A DNA stretch of 5,449 nucleotides from positions 1 through 5,449 of the forward strand of contig CANMPY010000156.1 of assembly GCA_947499775.1 (NCBI GenBank). The letters run 5' to 3'. The translations under genes were made by a program, and so were the position numbers. Under the pieces are notes generated by a model. That model saw only the letters and a program-made list of their open reading frames with translations, was not told where the DNA came from and searched no databases. Shown piece by piece: positions 1 through 5,350 of this stretch. Every line of letters starts with the position of its first letter. Position 1 is the first letter of the stretch. Source of the stretch: Bacteroidota bacterium. Lineage in GTDB: Bacteria > Bacteroidota > Bacteroidia > NS11-12g > UBA9320.

Positions 1-636
1 GCAAACCTCAGCCAAATTAAAGAAGCACAAGATTTAGGCGTTTTAGATGGCGTAACAACAAATCCATCCCTTATGGCCAAAGAAGGCATTACCGGCGACG
101 AAAACGTGCGCAATCACTACAAAGCCATTTGCGATATTGTAGATGATAACGTAAGTGCCGAAGTGATAGCTACAGATTATGAAGGAATGATTAAAGAAGG
201 GGAGGCGTTAGCGAAAATTAATTCAAAAATTGTAGTAAAAATCCCAATGATAAAAGATGGGATAAAAGCCATTAAATATTTTTCAAGTAAAGGCATACGT
301 ACTAATTGCACATTAGTGTTTTCAGCAGGGCAAGCAATATTGGCCGCAAAAGCGGGAGCCACTTACTTATCGCCATTTATTGGTCGAATTGACGATATGA
401 ATTGGGATGGAGTAGAATTAATTCATCAAATTTCATCCATCTACGCTATACAAAACTTTAATACTCAAATATTGGCCGCAAGTGTACGAAACTCGTTGCA
501 TATTGTAAAATGTGCCGAAGCTGGTGCTGATGTAGTTACTTGTCCATTGTCCGCTATACTAGGATTGCTAAAACATCCGTTAACTGATTTAGGACTTGCA
601 CAGTTTTTAGCCGACCACAAAAAGGCTAATTCGTAA
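1..636 (+). CDS. tal: Small (FSA/TalC-type) transaldolase, 5' end cut by window edge
   Basis: Cytosolic class I aldolase-type enzyme of the non-oxidative pentose phosphate pathway. It moves a dihydroxyacetone unit between sugar phosphates through a Schiff base. The frame is open from base 1 and 211 residues are visible; the family is about 215-220 long, so only roughly 7 N-terminal residues (usually MKFFIDT-like) are missing. The first ATG in the window, at 73, is internal because the conserved GVTTNPS motif lies upstream of it. Fragment residues: GVTTNPSL at 17-24, Schiff-base lysine K80 in IVVKIP (E. coli FsaA K85), SPFIGRIDD at 124-132, AASVRN at 159-164. Where FsaA has Gln59 and Tyr131 this protein has Glu (E54) and Phe (F126), as true transaldolases do. 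Transaldolase is therefore likelier than fructose-6-phosphate aldolase, although automated pipelines often name such genes fsa. The next gene follows 69 bases later on the same strand. Family certain; substrate choice inferred. Confidence 0.95.
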   Translation, partial: ANLSQIKEAQDLGVLDGVTTNPSLMAKEGITGDENVRNHYKAICDIVDDNVSAEVIATDYEGMIKEGEALAKINSKIVVKIPMIKDGIKAIKYFSSKGIRTNCTLVFSAGQAILAAKAGATYLSPFIGRIDDMNWDGVELIHQISSIYAIQNFNTQILAASVRNSLHIVKCAEAGADVVTCPLSAILGLLKHPLTDLGLAQFLADHKKANS

Positions 637-649
637 TTTTAGTAAATCA

Positions 650-670
650 CTTTTCTTAATTTCAGAAAAG
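650..670 (+). repeat. Weak inverted repeat between tal and the glycosyltransferase gene
   Basis: CTTTTCT (650-656) and AGAAAAG (664-670) are perfect 7-base complementary arms around a 7-base loop. The stem has only two G-C pairs. The sequence downstream is A-rich instead of T-rich, so it does not look like a proper intrinsic terminator for the upstream gene. It may be a weak mRNA hairpin or chance in AT-rich sequence. Confidence 0.25.
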
Positions 671-705
671 AAGTAAGATATAAAAAAAAATTATCACTAA
701 ACGGC

Positions 706-1434
706 TTGAAAAACATAGTCATTATACCTACCTACAATGAGCGTGAGAATATTGAACTCATGATTAGGAAGGTATTTTCATTGGAAATGCCTTTTGACAT
801 ATTGGTAATTGATGACGGTTCGCCAGACAGTACTGGAGCAATCGTTAAAAATTTGCAATCCGAATTTACCGGAAATCTGCATTTGATTGAACGAGAAGGT
901 AAATTAGGCCTAGGAACAGCCTATATCACTGGCTTTAAATGGTGTTTAGAAAAAGGATATGATTATATCTGCGAAATGGATTGTGATTTTAGCCATAATC
1001 CTGACGACTTAATTAAACTTCAAAAGGCGTGTTCAATGGATGGAGCCGATTTATCAGTGGGTTCTCGCTATGTAAATAACCTCGTTAATGTGGTAAATTG
1101 GCCAATGGGGCGTGTTTTATTAAGTTATTTTGCCAGCATGTATGTTCGGTTTATTACCGGAATGAACGTTATGGATACAACCGCCGGTTTTGTGTGCTAC
1201 AATAGAAAAGTTTTGAAAAAAATAGACCTTAATCAAATAAAATTTAAAGGATATGCTTTTCAAATAGAAATGAAATTTTCGGCCATTAAATATGGGTTTA
1301 ACTTAAAAGAAGTGGCAATCATTTTTACAGACCGAACCGCTGGCGAAAGCAAGATGAGTAAGGGAATTGTAGAAGAAGCTTTATTTGGTGTAATCCAATT
1401 AAAAATAAACAGTTGGTTTAGAGATTGGAAGTAG
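706..1434 (+). CDS. GT2 glycosyltransferase, polyprenyl-phosphate mannosyltransferase (DPM1-like)
   Basis: Single-domain family 2 glycosyltransferase of 242 residues, resembling the soluble catalytic domain of dolichol/polyprenol-phosphate mannose synthases. These move a sugar from a nucleotide donor (GDP-mannose in characterised members) to a polyprenyl phosphate at the inner membrane, making a lipid-linked donor. Visible motifs: IPTYNERENI (7-16), VIDDGSPDSTG (34-44), the metal-binding DxD as MDCDFSHNP (91-99), VGSRYV (118-123), DTTAGF (157-162), GYAFQIEM (182-189) and FTDRTAGESKMS (207-218). There is no C-terminal transmembrane domain, so it would act peripherally. The start is TTG: there is no in-frame ATG between the upstream stop at 643-645 and the first motif, and starting here gives the usual MKNIVIIPTYNE-like N terminus. 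The upstream gene ends 69 bases earlier and no promoter is visible, so cotranscription is likely. Sugar and acceptor are inferred; undecaprenyl phosphate is the expected bacterial lipid. Confidence 0.93.
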   Translation: MKNIVIIPTYNERENIELMIRKVFSLEMPFDILVIDDGSPDSTGAIVKNLQSEFTGNLHLIEREGKLGLGTAYITGFKWCLEKGYDYICEMDCDFSHNPDDLIKLQKACSMDGADLSVGSRYVNNLVNVVNWPMGRVLLSYFASMYVRFITGMNVMDTTAGFVCYNRKVLKKIDLNQIKFKGYAFQIEMKFSAIKYGFNLKEVAIIFTDRTAGESKMSKGIVEEALFGVIQLKINSWFRDWK

Positions 1435-1435
1435 A

Positions 1436-1840
1436 CTAATAATCCAACACTAAAGCCCAAATAATCAAGAGCGAGCCTATTGAATAAATCCAATATCCAG
1501 TACTTTTAGGGGGCACGGTTACAAGTTGGGTATTCGTTTTTCCTGCAATAACCTTAATCTCATTTTTAATATCCAAACTTTCTTTTAAGGTATTTGATTC
1601 GCCAGATAAATGAATTGTATTTACACCAACAGGAACATTTTTGATTGTGATGCTTTTTACATATTTATACTTTACTAGCAATGAATCATTAAGTGTTAGA
1701 TTGGCATAAACTGCCGAGGTAGGTTTTATAACTATATTGCCACAATTAGGTGATGGTGCGCCATAATTAACAACCACAGCGCAAGAACTGAAAAGTAAAC
1801 AAACAGCAATTGAAATAATGAAAGAATACGATGTTTTCAT
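1436..1840 (-). CDS. Small predicted lipoprotein of unknown function
   Basis: 134 residues. The N terminus is a lipoprotein signal peptide: charged MKTS, a hydrophobic core (residues 5-17), then LFSSC with Cys20 as the likely lipidated residue. The amino acid after Cys20 is Ala, not an Asp-type inner-membrane retention signal. The middle (about 35-110) is rich in beta-prone, alternating residues, and KNVPVGVNTIHLSG at 67-80 resembles the VPxGxHxI pattern of PEGA-like beta-sandwich domains; that likeness is only suggestive. The last 20 residues (115-132) form a second hydrophobic stretch ending in LDY, which is odd for a lipid-anchored protein. I do not recognise the family. It lies 48 bases downstream of kdsB on the same strand, so it may share that transcript, but this does not show an LPS role. 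Its stop is one base from the stop of the convergent glycosyltransferase gene. Confidence 0.8.
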   Translation of the reverse strand: MKTSYSFIISIAVCLLFSSCAVVVNYGAPSPNCGNIVIKPTSAVYANLTLNDSLLVKYKYVKSITIKNVPVGVNTIHLSGESNTLKESLDIKNEIKVIAGKTNTQLVTVPPKSTGYWIYSIGSLLIIWALVLDY

Positions 1841-1861
1841 AGTTGTGTAACTATTTTTTTT
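1839..1861 (+). terminator. Hairpin plus T-run, possible plus-strand terminator over the lipoprotein start codon
   Basis: ATAGTT (1839-1844) and AACTAT (1849-1854) are perfect 6-base arms around a GTGT loop, followed by eight T in a row (1854-1861). Read rightward this has the form of an intrinsic terminator, but the stem has a single G-C pair and would be weak. It would stop transcription running past the glycosyltransferase stop at 1434. Read leftward, the same stem includes the first two bases of the lipoprotein ATG. Other short AT-rich repeats nearby make chance possible. Confidence 0.35.
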
Positions 1862-1888
1862 ATAAAAAATTATATAAAACAGGTAATT

Positions 1889-2626
1889 TTATTTTGCTAG
1901 CCATTGCTCAGCCCTTACCAAATCTTCAGGAGTATCTATAGCCAAACTTTGAAAATCGGTTTCCAACACTTTTATCAAAAAACCATGTTCGAGCCAGCAT
2001 AATTGCTCCAAATTTTCCATTTTTTGCAAAGGAGTTTCAGGCAATCGTACTATATCCATTAAAATCTTTGTTTTGTAACCATATATTCCCAAATGCTTAA
2101 AATATACCGGAAAATCAGGCCACGTTTCTTTGTCGTCACGTTTGTATGGGATAGGACTTCTGCTAAAATACAATGCAAAATCATCTCTGTCGGTCACCAC
2201 TTTTACCACATTGGGGTTATTCAGATCATCAAACGAATCAATTCTTTTTTTTAGAGTAGCAATGCCAGTGCCTGGGTCTTGAAGTGCTTTAACAACCAAA
2301 TTAATTTGCTCTGGTAATATAAAAGGTTCATCGCCTTGAATATTTAAAATAATATCAGGAACCGATTGCAAATGCGCTAATGCTTCGGCAATTCGTTCAG
2401 TACCATTCAGGCAATTTTCAGAGGTCATAATTACCTCTCCTCCAAATGATTTTACATGATCAAAAATGCGACTGTCGTCGGTAGCTACGGCTACATAATC
2501 TAAACCGCTAGAGCAAGTTTGATTATAAACGCGTTGAATCATGCTGAACCCATTAATCAAAGCCAAAGGTTTACCCGGAAATCGAGTTGAGGCATAACGC
2601 GCAGGAATTATTGCAGCAGTATTCAT
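1889..2626 (-). CDS. kdsB: 3-deoxy-manno-octulosonate cytidylyltransferase (CMP-Kdo synthetase)
   Basis: Cytosolic enzyme that activates Kdo: CTP + Kdo gives CMP-Kdo + diphosphate, the donor used to add Kdo to lipid A in LPS inner-core synthesis. With the ATG at 2626 the protein is 245 residues, the usual length. Motifs: IIPARYASTRFPGKPL (6-21, the nucleotide-binding loop), VATDDSRI (47-54), NIQGDEPFI (95-103, with Asp99 in the metal/CTP site), a YFSRSPIPYKRDD block, KHLGIYGYK and the C-terminal AIDTPEDL. An in-frame TTG at 2635 would add three residues, but it lies inside an exact TAnnTTTG promoter box, so I chose the ATG. One oddity is the loop usually read as DHxSGTDR, which is NCLNGTER here (71-78): His to Cys, Ser to Asn, Asp to Glu. 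The DUF2400 gene ends 47 bases upstream and the lipoprotein gene begins 48 bases downstream. Confidence 0.96.
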   Translation of the reverse strand: MNTAAIIPARYASTRFPGKPLALINGFSMIQRVYNQTCSSGLDYVAVATDDSRIFDHVKSFGGEVIMTSENCLNGTERIAEALAHLQSVPDIILNIQGDEPFILPEQINLVVKALQDPGTGIATLKKRIDSFDDLNNPNVVKVVTDRDDFALYFSRSPIPYKRDDKETWPDFPVYFKHLGIYGYKTKILMDIVRLPETPLQKMENLEQLCWLEHGFLIKVLETDFQSLAIDTPEDLVRAEQWLAK

Positions 2627-2632
2627 TGAATG

Positions 2633-2640
2633 CAAAAGTA
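2633..2640 (-). promoter_or_regulatory. Bacteroidetes -7 promoter box before kdsB
   Basis: The minus strand reads TACTTTTG, an exact match to the Bacteroidetes sigma-ABfr -7 consensus TAnnTTTG. It ends 6 bases before the kdsB ATG, so the transcript would begin at or within a few bases of the start codon. I see no convincing -33 TTG at the usual 17-23 base spacing; a TTG lies only 12 bases upstream of the box. The placement in the 47-base gap after the DUF2400 gene supports a separate kdsB promoter. Confidence 0.55.
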
Positions 2641-2673
2641 ATTTTTTATCAGCAAGTATTAGCTTAGTCTCAT

Positions 2674-3477
2674 TTACATGGCAAATTTAGGTCTATCACT
2701 AATTTTAGAATCACCTATACCTTCAAGCCCCATACCAAATAATGCAAAATCGTATTTTACAGGATCATTAGCATCAAATTGTCGCAATTTTGAGGTTAAT
2801 ATTTCTGCGGTTTGCCAATTACTTTTGGTTGTATTTATTAATCCTAAATAATTAGCAACCTTTAATACGTGTACGTCTAAAGGACAAATCAACTGGCTCG
2901 GCTTAATAGATTTCCAAATACCAAAATCTACGCCATTCGAATCATCCCTAACCATCCATCGCAAATACATGTTTAATCGCTTACATGCCGATTTTTTTTG
3001 TGGAGTAGCTATATGTTTTTTGCTTCGAAGCGGGGCGTAATCAAGTTTAAAACAGGACGAATGAAAGTTTTCTAAGCCAGATTTTACTGTACTATCATCA
3101 ATTTTTGGAGTAAATAGCACCTCCAGTGTATTATGTTCCTTATAAAAGCCTTTAAACGCTTCTATTAAAAAGAGTAAGTCGGTGCAATTAAACGTTCGGT
3201 GAACAAATTTATCAAATTTTATTAAATCAGTAGGAGAGTGGTTTATTACAAAATCATAAGGCGATTCGTCCATTAAGTGCATTAACCGATTGCAATTATT
3301 AATTATGGATTTACGATTTCCCCAAGCCAAAATAGCCGCAAAAAATCCTGAAATTTCAATATCTTGTTTCAGCGAAAACCGATGAGGAATTCCGATTGGG
3401 TCGGCAGTTAAAAAGGAAGAATTATTGAATTTTTTAACCTTTTCATCTAGTAACTCTTGCAATTCTAGGGTTTTCAT
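2674..3477 (-). CDS. TIGR02757 / DUF2400 family protein
   Basis: 267 residues, matching the Bacteroidetes-type DUF2400 (TIGR02757) family, whose biochemical role is unknown to me. Recognised blocks: DPIGIPHRFS (26-35), an IEISGFFAAILAWGNRKSI-like segment (40-58), SPYDFVINHS (72-81), FVHRTFNCTD (91-100), KRLNMYLRWMVRDDSNGVDF (166-185), CPLDVHVLKVANYLGL (198-213) and DPVKYDFALFGMG (238-250). The block around D201 resembles the VDTHVxRVxxRLGL segment holding the catalytic Asp in HhH-GPD DNA glycosylases such as endonuclease III, so a DNA-repair-like fold is possible; this is inference from motif likeness. No signal peptide or membrane segment is seen, so it should be cytosolic. Its ATG overlaps the stop of the PrsW gene in an ATGA arrangement, pointing to one mRNA and translational coupling. 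kdsB follows 47 bases downstream behind its own apparent promoter. Confidence 0.9.
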   Translation of the reverse strand: MKTLELQELLDEKVKKFNNSSFLTADPIGIPHRFSLKQDIEISGFFAAILAWGNRKSIINNCNRLMHLMDESPYDFVINHSPTDLIKFDKFVHRTFNCTDLLFLIEAFKGFYKEHNTLEVLFTPKIDDSTVKSGLENFHSSCFKLDYAPLRSKKHIATPQKKSACKRLNMYLRWMVRDDSNGVDFGIWKSIKPSQLICPLDVHVLKVANYLGLINTTKSNWQTAEILTSKLRQFDANDPVKYDFALFGMGLEGIGDSKISDRPKFAM

Positions 3478-4142
3478 AAAGCGCGAAACGGCGAATTATC
3501 GTTGTGTATTTTTATTGCTTTTCGAGTTAGCCATATTCCTAAAAGTAATGAAACGACAGCCCCTAATTGTATCAGCGGAATATTATTGAGGAACAAAAAA
3601 TAATCATAGGAACCATGTAAAATAACAGCCCCACCAATACCTAAAAGTGTATTAAACATGTAATTGCCATTAAATTTAGCTTTTGCTAAAAAATATCCCA
3701 TTACGGCAGCAAAAGTTGCATGGGCTGGAACTGCCGTAAATGCTCTCATTATACCAACTCCTGAGCCGTGTTGATACACATAAAAAACATTTTCAATAAA
3801 AGCAAAACCTAATGAAACTACAACGCTGTACAAAATGCCATCGTAGGGTTCATCCACATAACTTTTACTTAGTATTCGTCTTACAAAAATATATTTACTA
3901 ATTTCTTCACTAAAACCAATAACGACATAGGCATAAAATGCCAAATAAAGATTATCACCTCCTTGAGTAAATCCAAAATAATGCCAAAGCCATTCTAAAC
4001 CTATAGCGATAAAAATACTTGCGCACCCCCCTATAAATGCTAAAAACAACATTCTCAAAGGTTCTTTTTCAAATCGGTCTTTAAAATAAAACCATACTAG
4101 TAAAAAGAGTACAGGGGCGGCAGCTATGGCTAATAGTAACAT
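3474..4142 (-). CDS. PrsW-family (M82) intramembrane protease
   Basis: 222-residue polytopic membrane protein of the PrsW/CAAX-protease-related superfamily. Bacillus PrsW cleaves an anti-sigma factor within the membrane; the target here is unknown. Hydrophobic segments appear at about 2-20, 31-50, 65-78, 103-122, 137-153, 162-178 and 188-206. The family's key residues are present: the DRFEKEP motif after the first helix (22-28), GFSEEISKY with E79/E80 and K83, DGILY then GFAFIENVF with D101 and E117/N118, AVPAHA with H141, and LHGSYDYF with H176 and D180. The protein therefore looks catalytically complete. There is no extra soluble domain. Its TGA stop shares bases with the ATG of the DUF2400 gene. 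The PLP-enzyme gene ends 49 bases upstream with no clear promoter between, so transcription from further upstream is likely. No sigma/anti-sigma pair lies in the window to suggest a substrate. Confidence 0.92.
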   Translation of the reverse strand: MLLLAIAAAPVLFLLVWFYFKDRFEKEPLRMLFLAFIGGCASIFIAIGLEWLWHYFGFTQGGDNLYLAFYAYVVIGFSEEISKYIFVRRILSKSYVDEPYDGILYSVVVSLGFAFIENVFYVYQHGSGVGIMRAFTAVPAHATFAAVMGYFLAKAKFNGNYMFNTLLGIGGAVILHGSYDYFLFLNNIPLIQLGAVVSLLLGIWLTRKAIKIHNDNSPFRAL

Positions 4143-4191
4143 TTTATAGTTTTAAAATATCTAGAACACCCTTTTTAATGAATTTGAAATT

Positions 4192-5328
4192 TTATAAGGC
4201 CTGATTAATATCTTCTATAAGGTCATCAATGTCTTCGATTCCTACGCTCAATCGAATAAGCGAATCGACTAAGCCTGATTTCAGTCTTTCTTCACGCGGT
4301 ATTGATGCGTGAGTCATAGAGGCAGGATGGCCACATAATGACTCTACGCCTCCTAAAGATTCAGCTAAAGCAAATAGTTTTACCGACGATAAAAATCGCT
4401 GAGCATCTGAAATTGAATTGCTTTTTAAGGTAAACGACATCATTCCACCAAAATCTTTCATTTGTTTTTTGGCGATATCATGATTAGGATGATCTGTAAA
4501 TCCTGGCCAATATACTTTATCTACTTTTGGATGACTTCTCAAAAATTCAGCAATTTTTTTTCCATTTTCACAATGACGCTCCATTCGGATATGTAAAGTT
4601 TTAATACCTCGAAGTACCAAAAAGCAATCTTGTGGTCCGGGAACAGCACCACACGCATTTTGCAAAAATGTAAGGCGTTCATTTAATTCCATATCCTTCC
4701 CCACTAGTGCGCCCATTACTACATCCGAATGACCATTAATGTATTTAGTAACGCTGTGCATCACCAAATCGGCACCCAAATCCAAAGGGTTTTGCAAAAA
4801 CGGGGAAGCAAATGTGTTATCAACCACCGAAAGGATAGTATTGGCTTTAGCTATTTTGGTAATGGCTTCAATATCAATAATGGTGAGCATTGGGTTGGTG
4901 GGGGTTTCCATCCAAACCATTTTGGTGTTTTGGTTAATGAGCTTCGCAAAATTCTCGGTATTTCCCAAATCGGTGAAATGAAATTTTATACCATAGCTTT
5001 CAAAAACCTTGGTAAATATCCTATACGATCCTCCATACAAATCATTTGTAGAAATCACCTCATCGCCTGGTTTCAAAAGCTTTGCAAGGGTATCGATAGC
5101 CCCCATTCCGCTACTAAAACATAAACCCCAGTTTCCGTTTTCCAGTGCGGCTAAATTATCTTGCAACTGGGTACGGGTTGGATTATGAGTACGCGAATAT
5201 TCATAGCCTTTATGATCGCCAGGGCTTTTTTGAACATAAGTGGATGTTTGGTAAATTGGAGTCATAATTGCTCCTGTTTCCGGGTCGGGATGCACCCCGG
5301 CGTGTAATACTTTGGTGGCAAATTGCAT
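4192..5328 (-). CDS. Cystathionine gamma-synthase / gamma-lyase family PLP enzyme
   Basis: 378-residue Cys/Met-metabolism PLP enzyme (fold type I), cytosolic and usually a homotetramer. Members either join cysteine to an activated homoserine to make cystathionine (MetB-like) or split cystathionine to cysteine (gamma-lyase). Visible residues: the N-terminal ATKVLHAG, TPIYQTSTY (23-31), YEYSRTHNPTR (42-52, whose Tyr44/Arg46 reach the neighbouring subunit's PLP phosphate), SSGMGAI (72-78), Tyr98 stacking on PLP in DLYGGSYR, ETPTNP (141-146), D170 in VVDNTFASP, the Schiff-base lysine K195 in HSVTKYINGHSD, AESLGGVESL with E323 (typical of the synthase/lyase group) and R359 binding the substrate carboxylate. 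Length and motifs are complete. The sequence does not settle synthase versus lyase; metB is plausible, but no other methionine gene is nearby. The ATG at 5328 follows an exact TAnnTTTG promoter box by 4 bases, supporting this start and a leaderless mRNA. Confidence 0.94.
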   Translation of the reverse strand: MQFATKVLHAGVHPDPETGAIMTPIYQTSTYVQKSPGDHKGYEYSRTHNPTRTQLQDNLAALENGNWGLCFSSGMGAIDTLAKLLKPGDEVISTNDLYGGSYRIFTKVFESYGIKFHFTDLGNTENFAKLINQNTKMVWMETPTNPMLTIIDIEAITKIAKANTILSVVDNTFASPFLQNPLDLGADLVMHSVTKYINGHSDVVMGALVGKDMELNERLTFLQNACGAVPGPQDCFLVLRGIKTLHIRMERHCENGKKIAEFLRSHPKVDKVYWPGFTDHPNHDIAKKQMKDFGGMMSFTLKSNSISDAQRFLSSVKLFALAESLGGVESLCGHPASMTHASIPREERLKSGLVDSLIRLSVGIEDIDDLIEDINQAL

Positions 5329-5350
5329 GCTGCAAATTTATTGATTTGCC
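5317..5350. repeat. Cluster of GCAAAT repeats around the PLP-enzyme start codon
   Basis: Three copies of one hexamer surround the start codon: GCAAAT at 5318-5323 and 5332-5337, and its inverse ATTTGC at 5344-5349. The outer pair extends to 7-base arms, GGCAAAT (5317-5323) and ATTTGCC (5344-5350). A TTGCA-TGC-TGCAA inverted repeat lies between. The cluster covers the -7 box and the ATG, so it could be a repressor site, but the motif partly follows from the promoter consensus itself. Confidence 0.35.
5333..5340 (-). promoter_or_regulatory. Bacteroidetes -7 promoter box before the PLP-enzyme gene
   Basis: The minus strand reads TAAATTTG, an exact TAnnTTTG match, ending 4 bases before the ATG at 5328. 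No TTG occurs on the minus strand between 5341 and 5380, so a -33 element is not visible. The short distance implies a leaderless or near-leaderless transcript. The box probably drives the PLP enzyme and perhaps the prsW and DUF2400 genes behind it. Confidence 0.55.

Noticed and set aside
177..362. Leftward 61-codon open frame within the transaldolase gene
   Set aside because: It is antisense to well-conserved transaldolase residues and shows no family features or start signal.
1260..1493. Leftward 77-codon open frame across the glycosyltransferase and lipoprotein ends
   Set aside because: It overlaps two better-supported genes and its product has no recognisable motif.
1860..1890. Possible leftward terminator after kdsB (ATAAAA/TTTTAT arms followed by T-rich sequence)
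   Set aside because: The stem is entirely A-T and such repeats are common by chance here; the short gap also favours read-through into the lipoprotein gene.
4143..4191. Promoter for the PrsW gene in the gap after the PLP-enzyme gene
   Set aside because: The gap is AT-rich but contains no TAnnTTTG match; only a loose TATTTT-like sequence is present.
4729..5124. Rightward open frames of 131 and 80 codons within the PLP-enzyme region
   Set aside because: They lie wholly opposite a complete, motif-rich PLP enzyme, have no recognisable domain, and are expected by-products of its codon pattern.
5280..5300. GC-rich inverted repeat CCGGG/CCCGG near the 5' end of the PLP-enzyme coding region
   Set aside because: It stands out in AT-rich sequence but has only 5-base arms with an 11-base loop and falls on conserved codons (HPDPETG region), so coding constraint explains it well enough.
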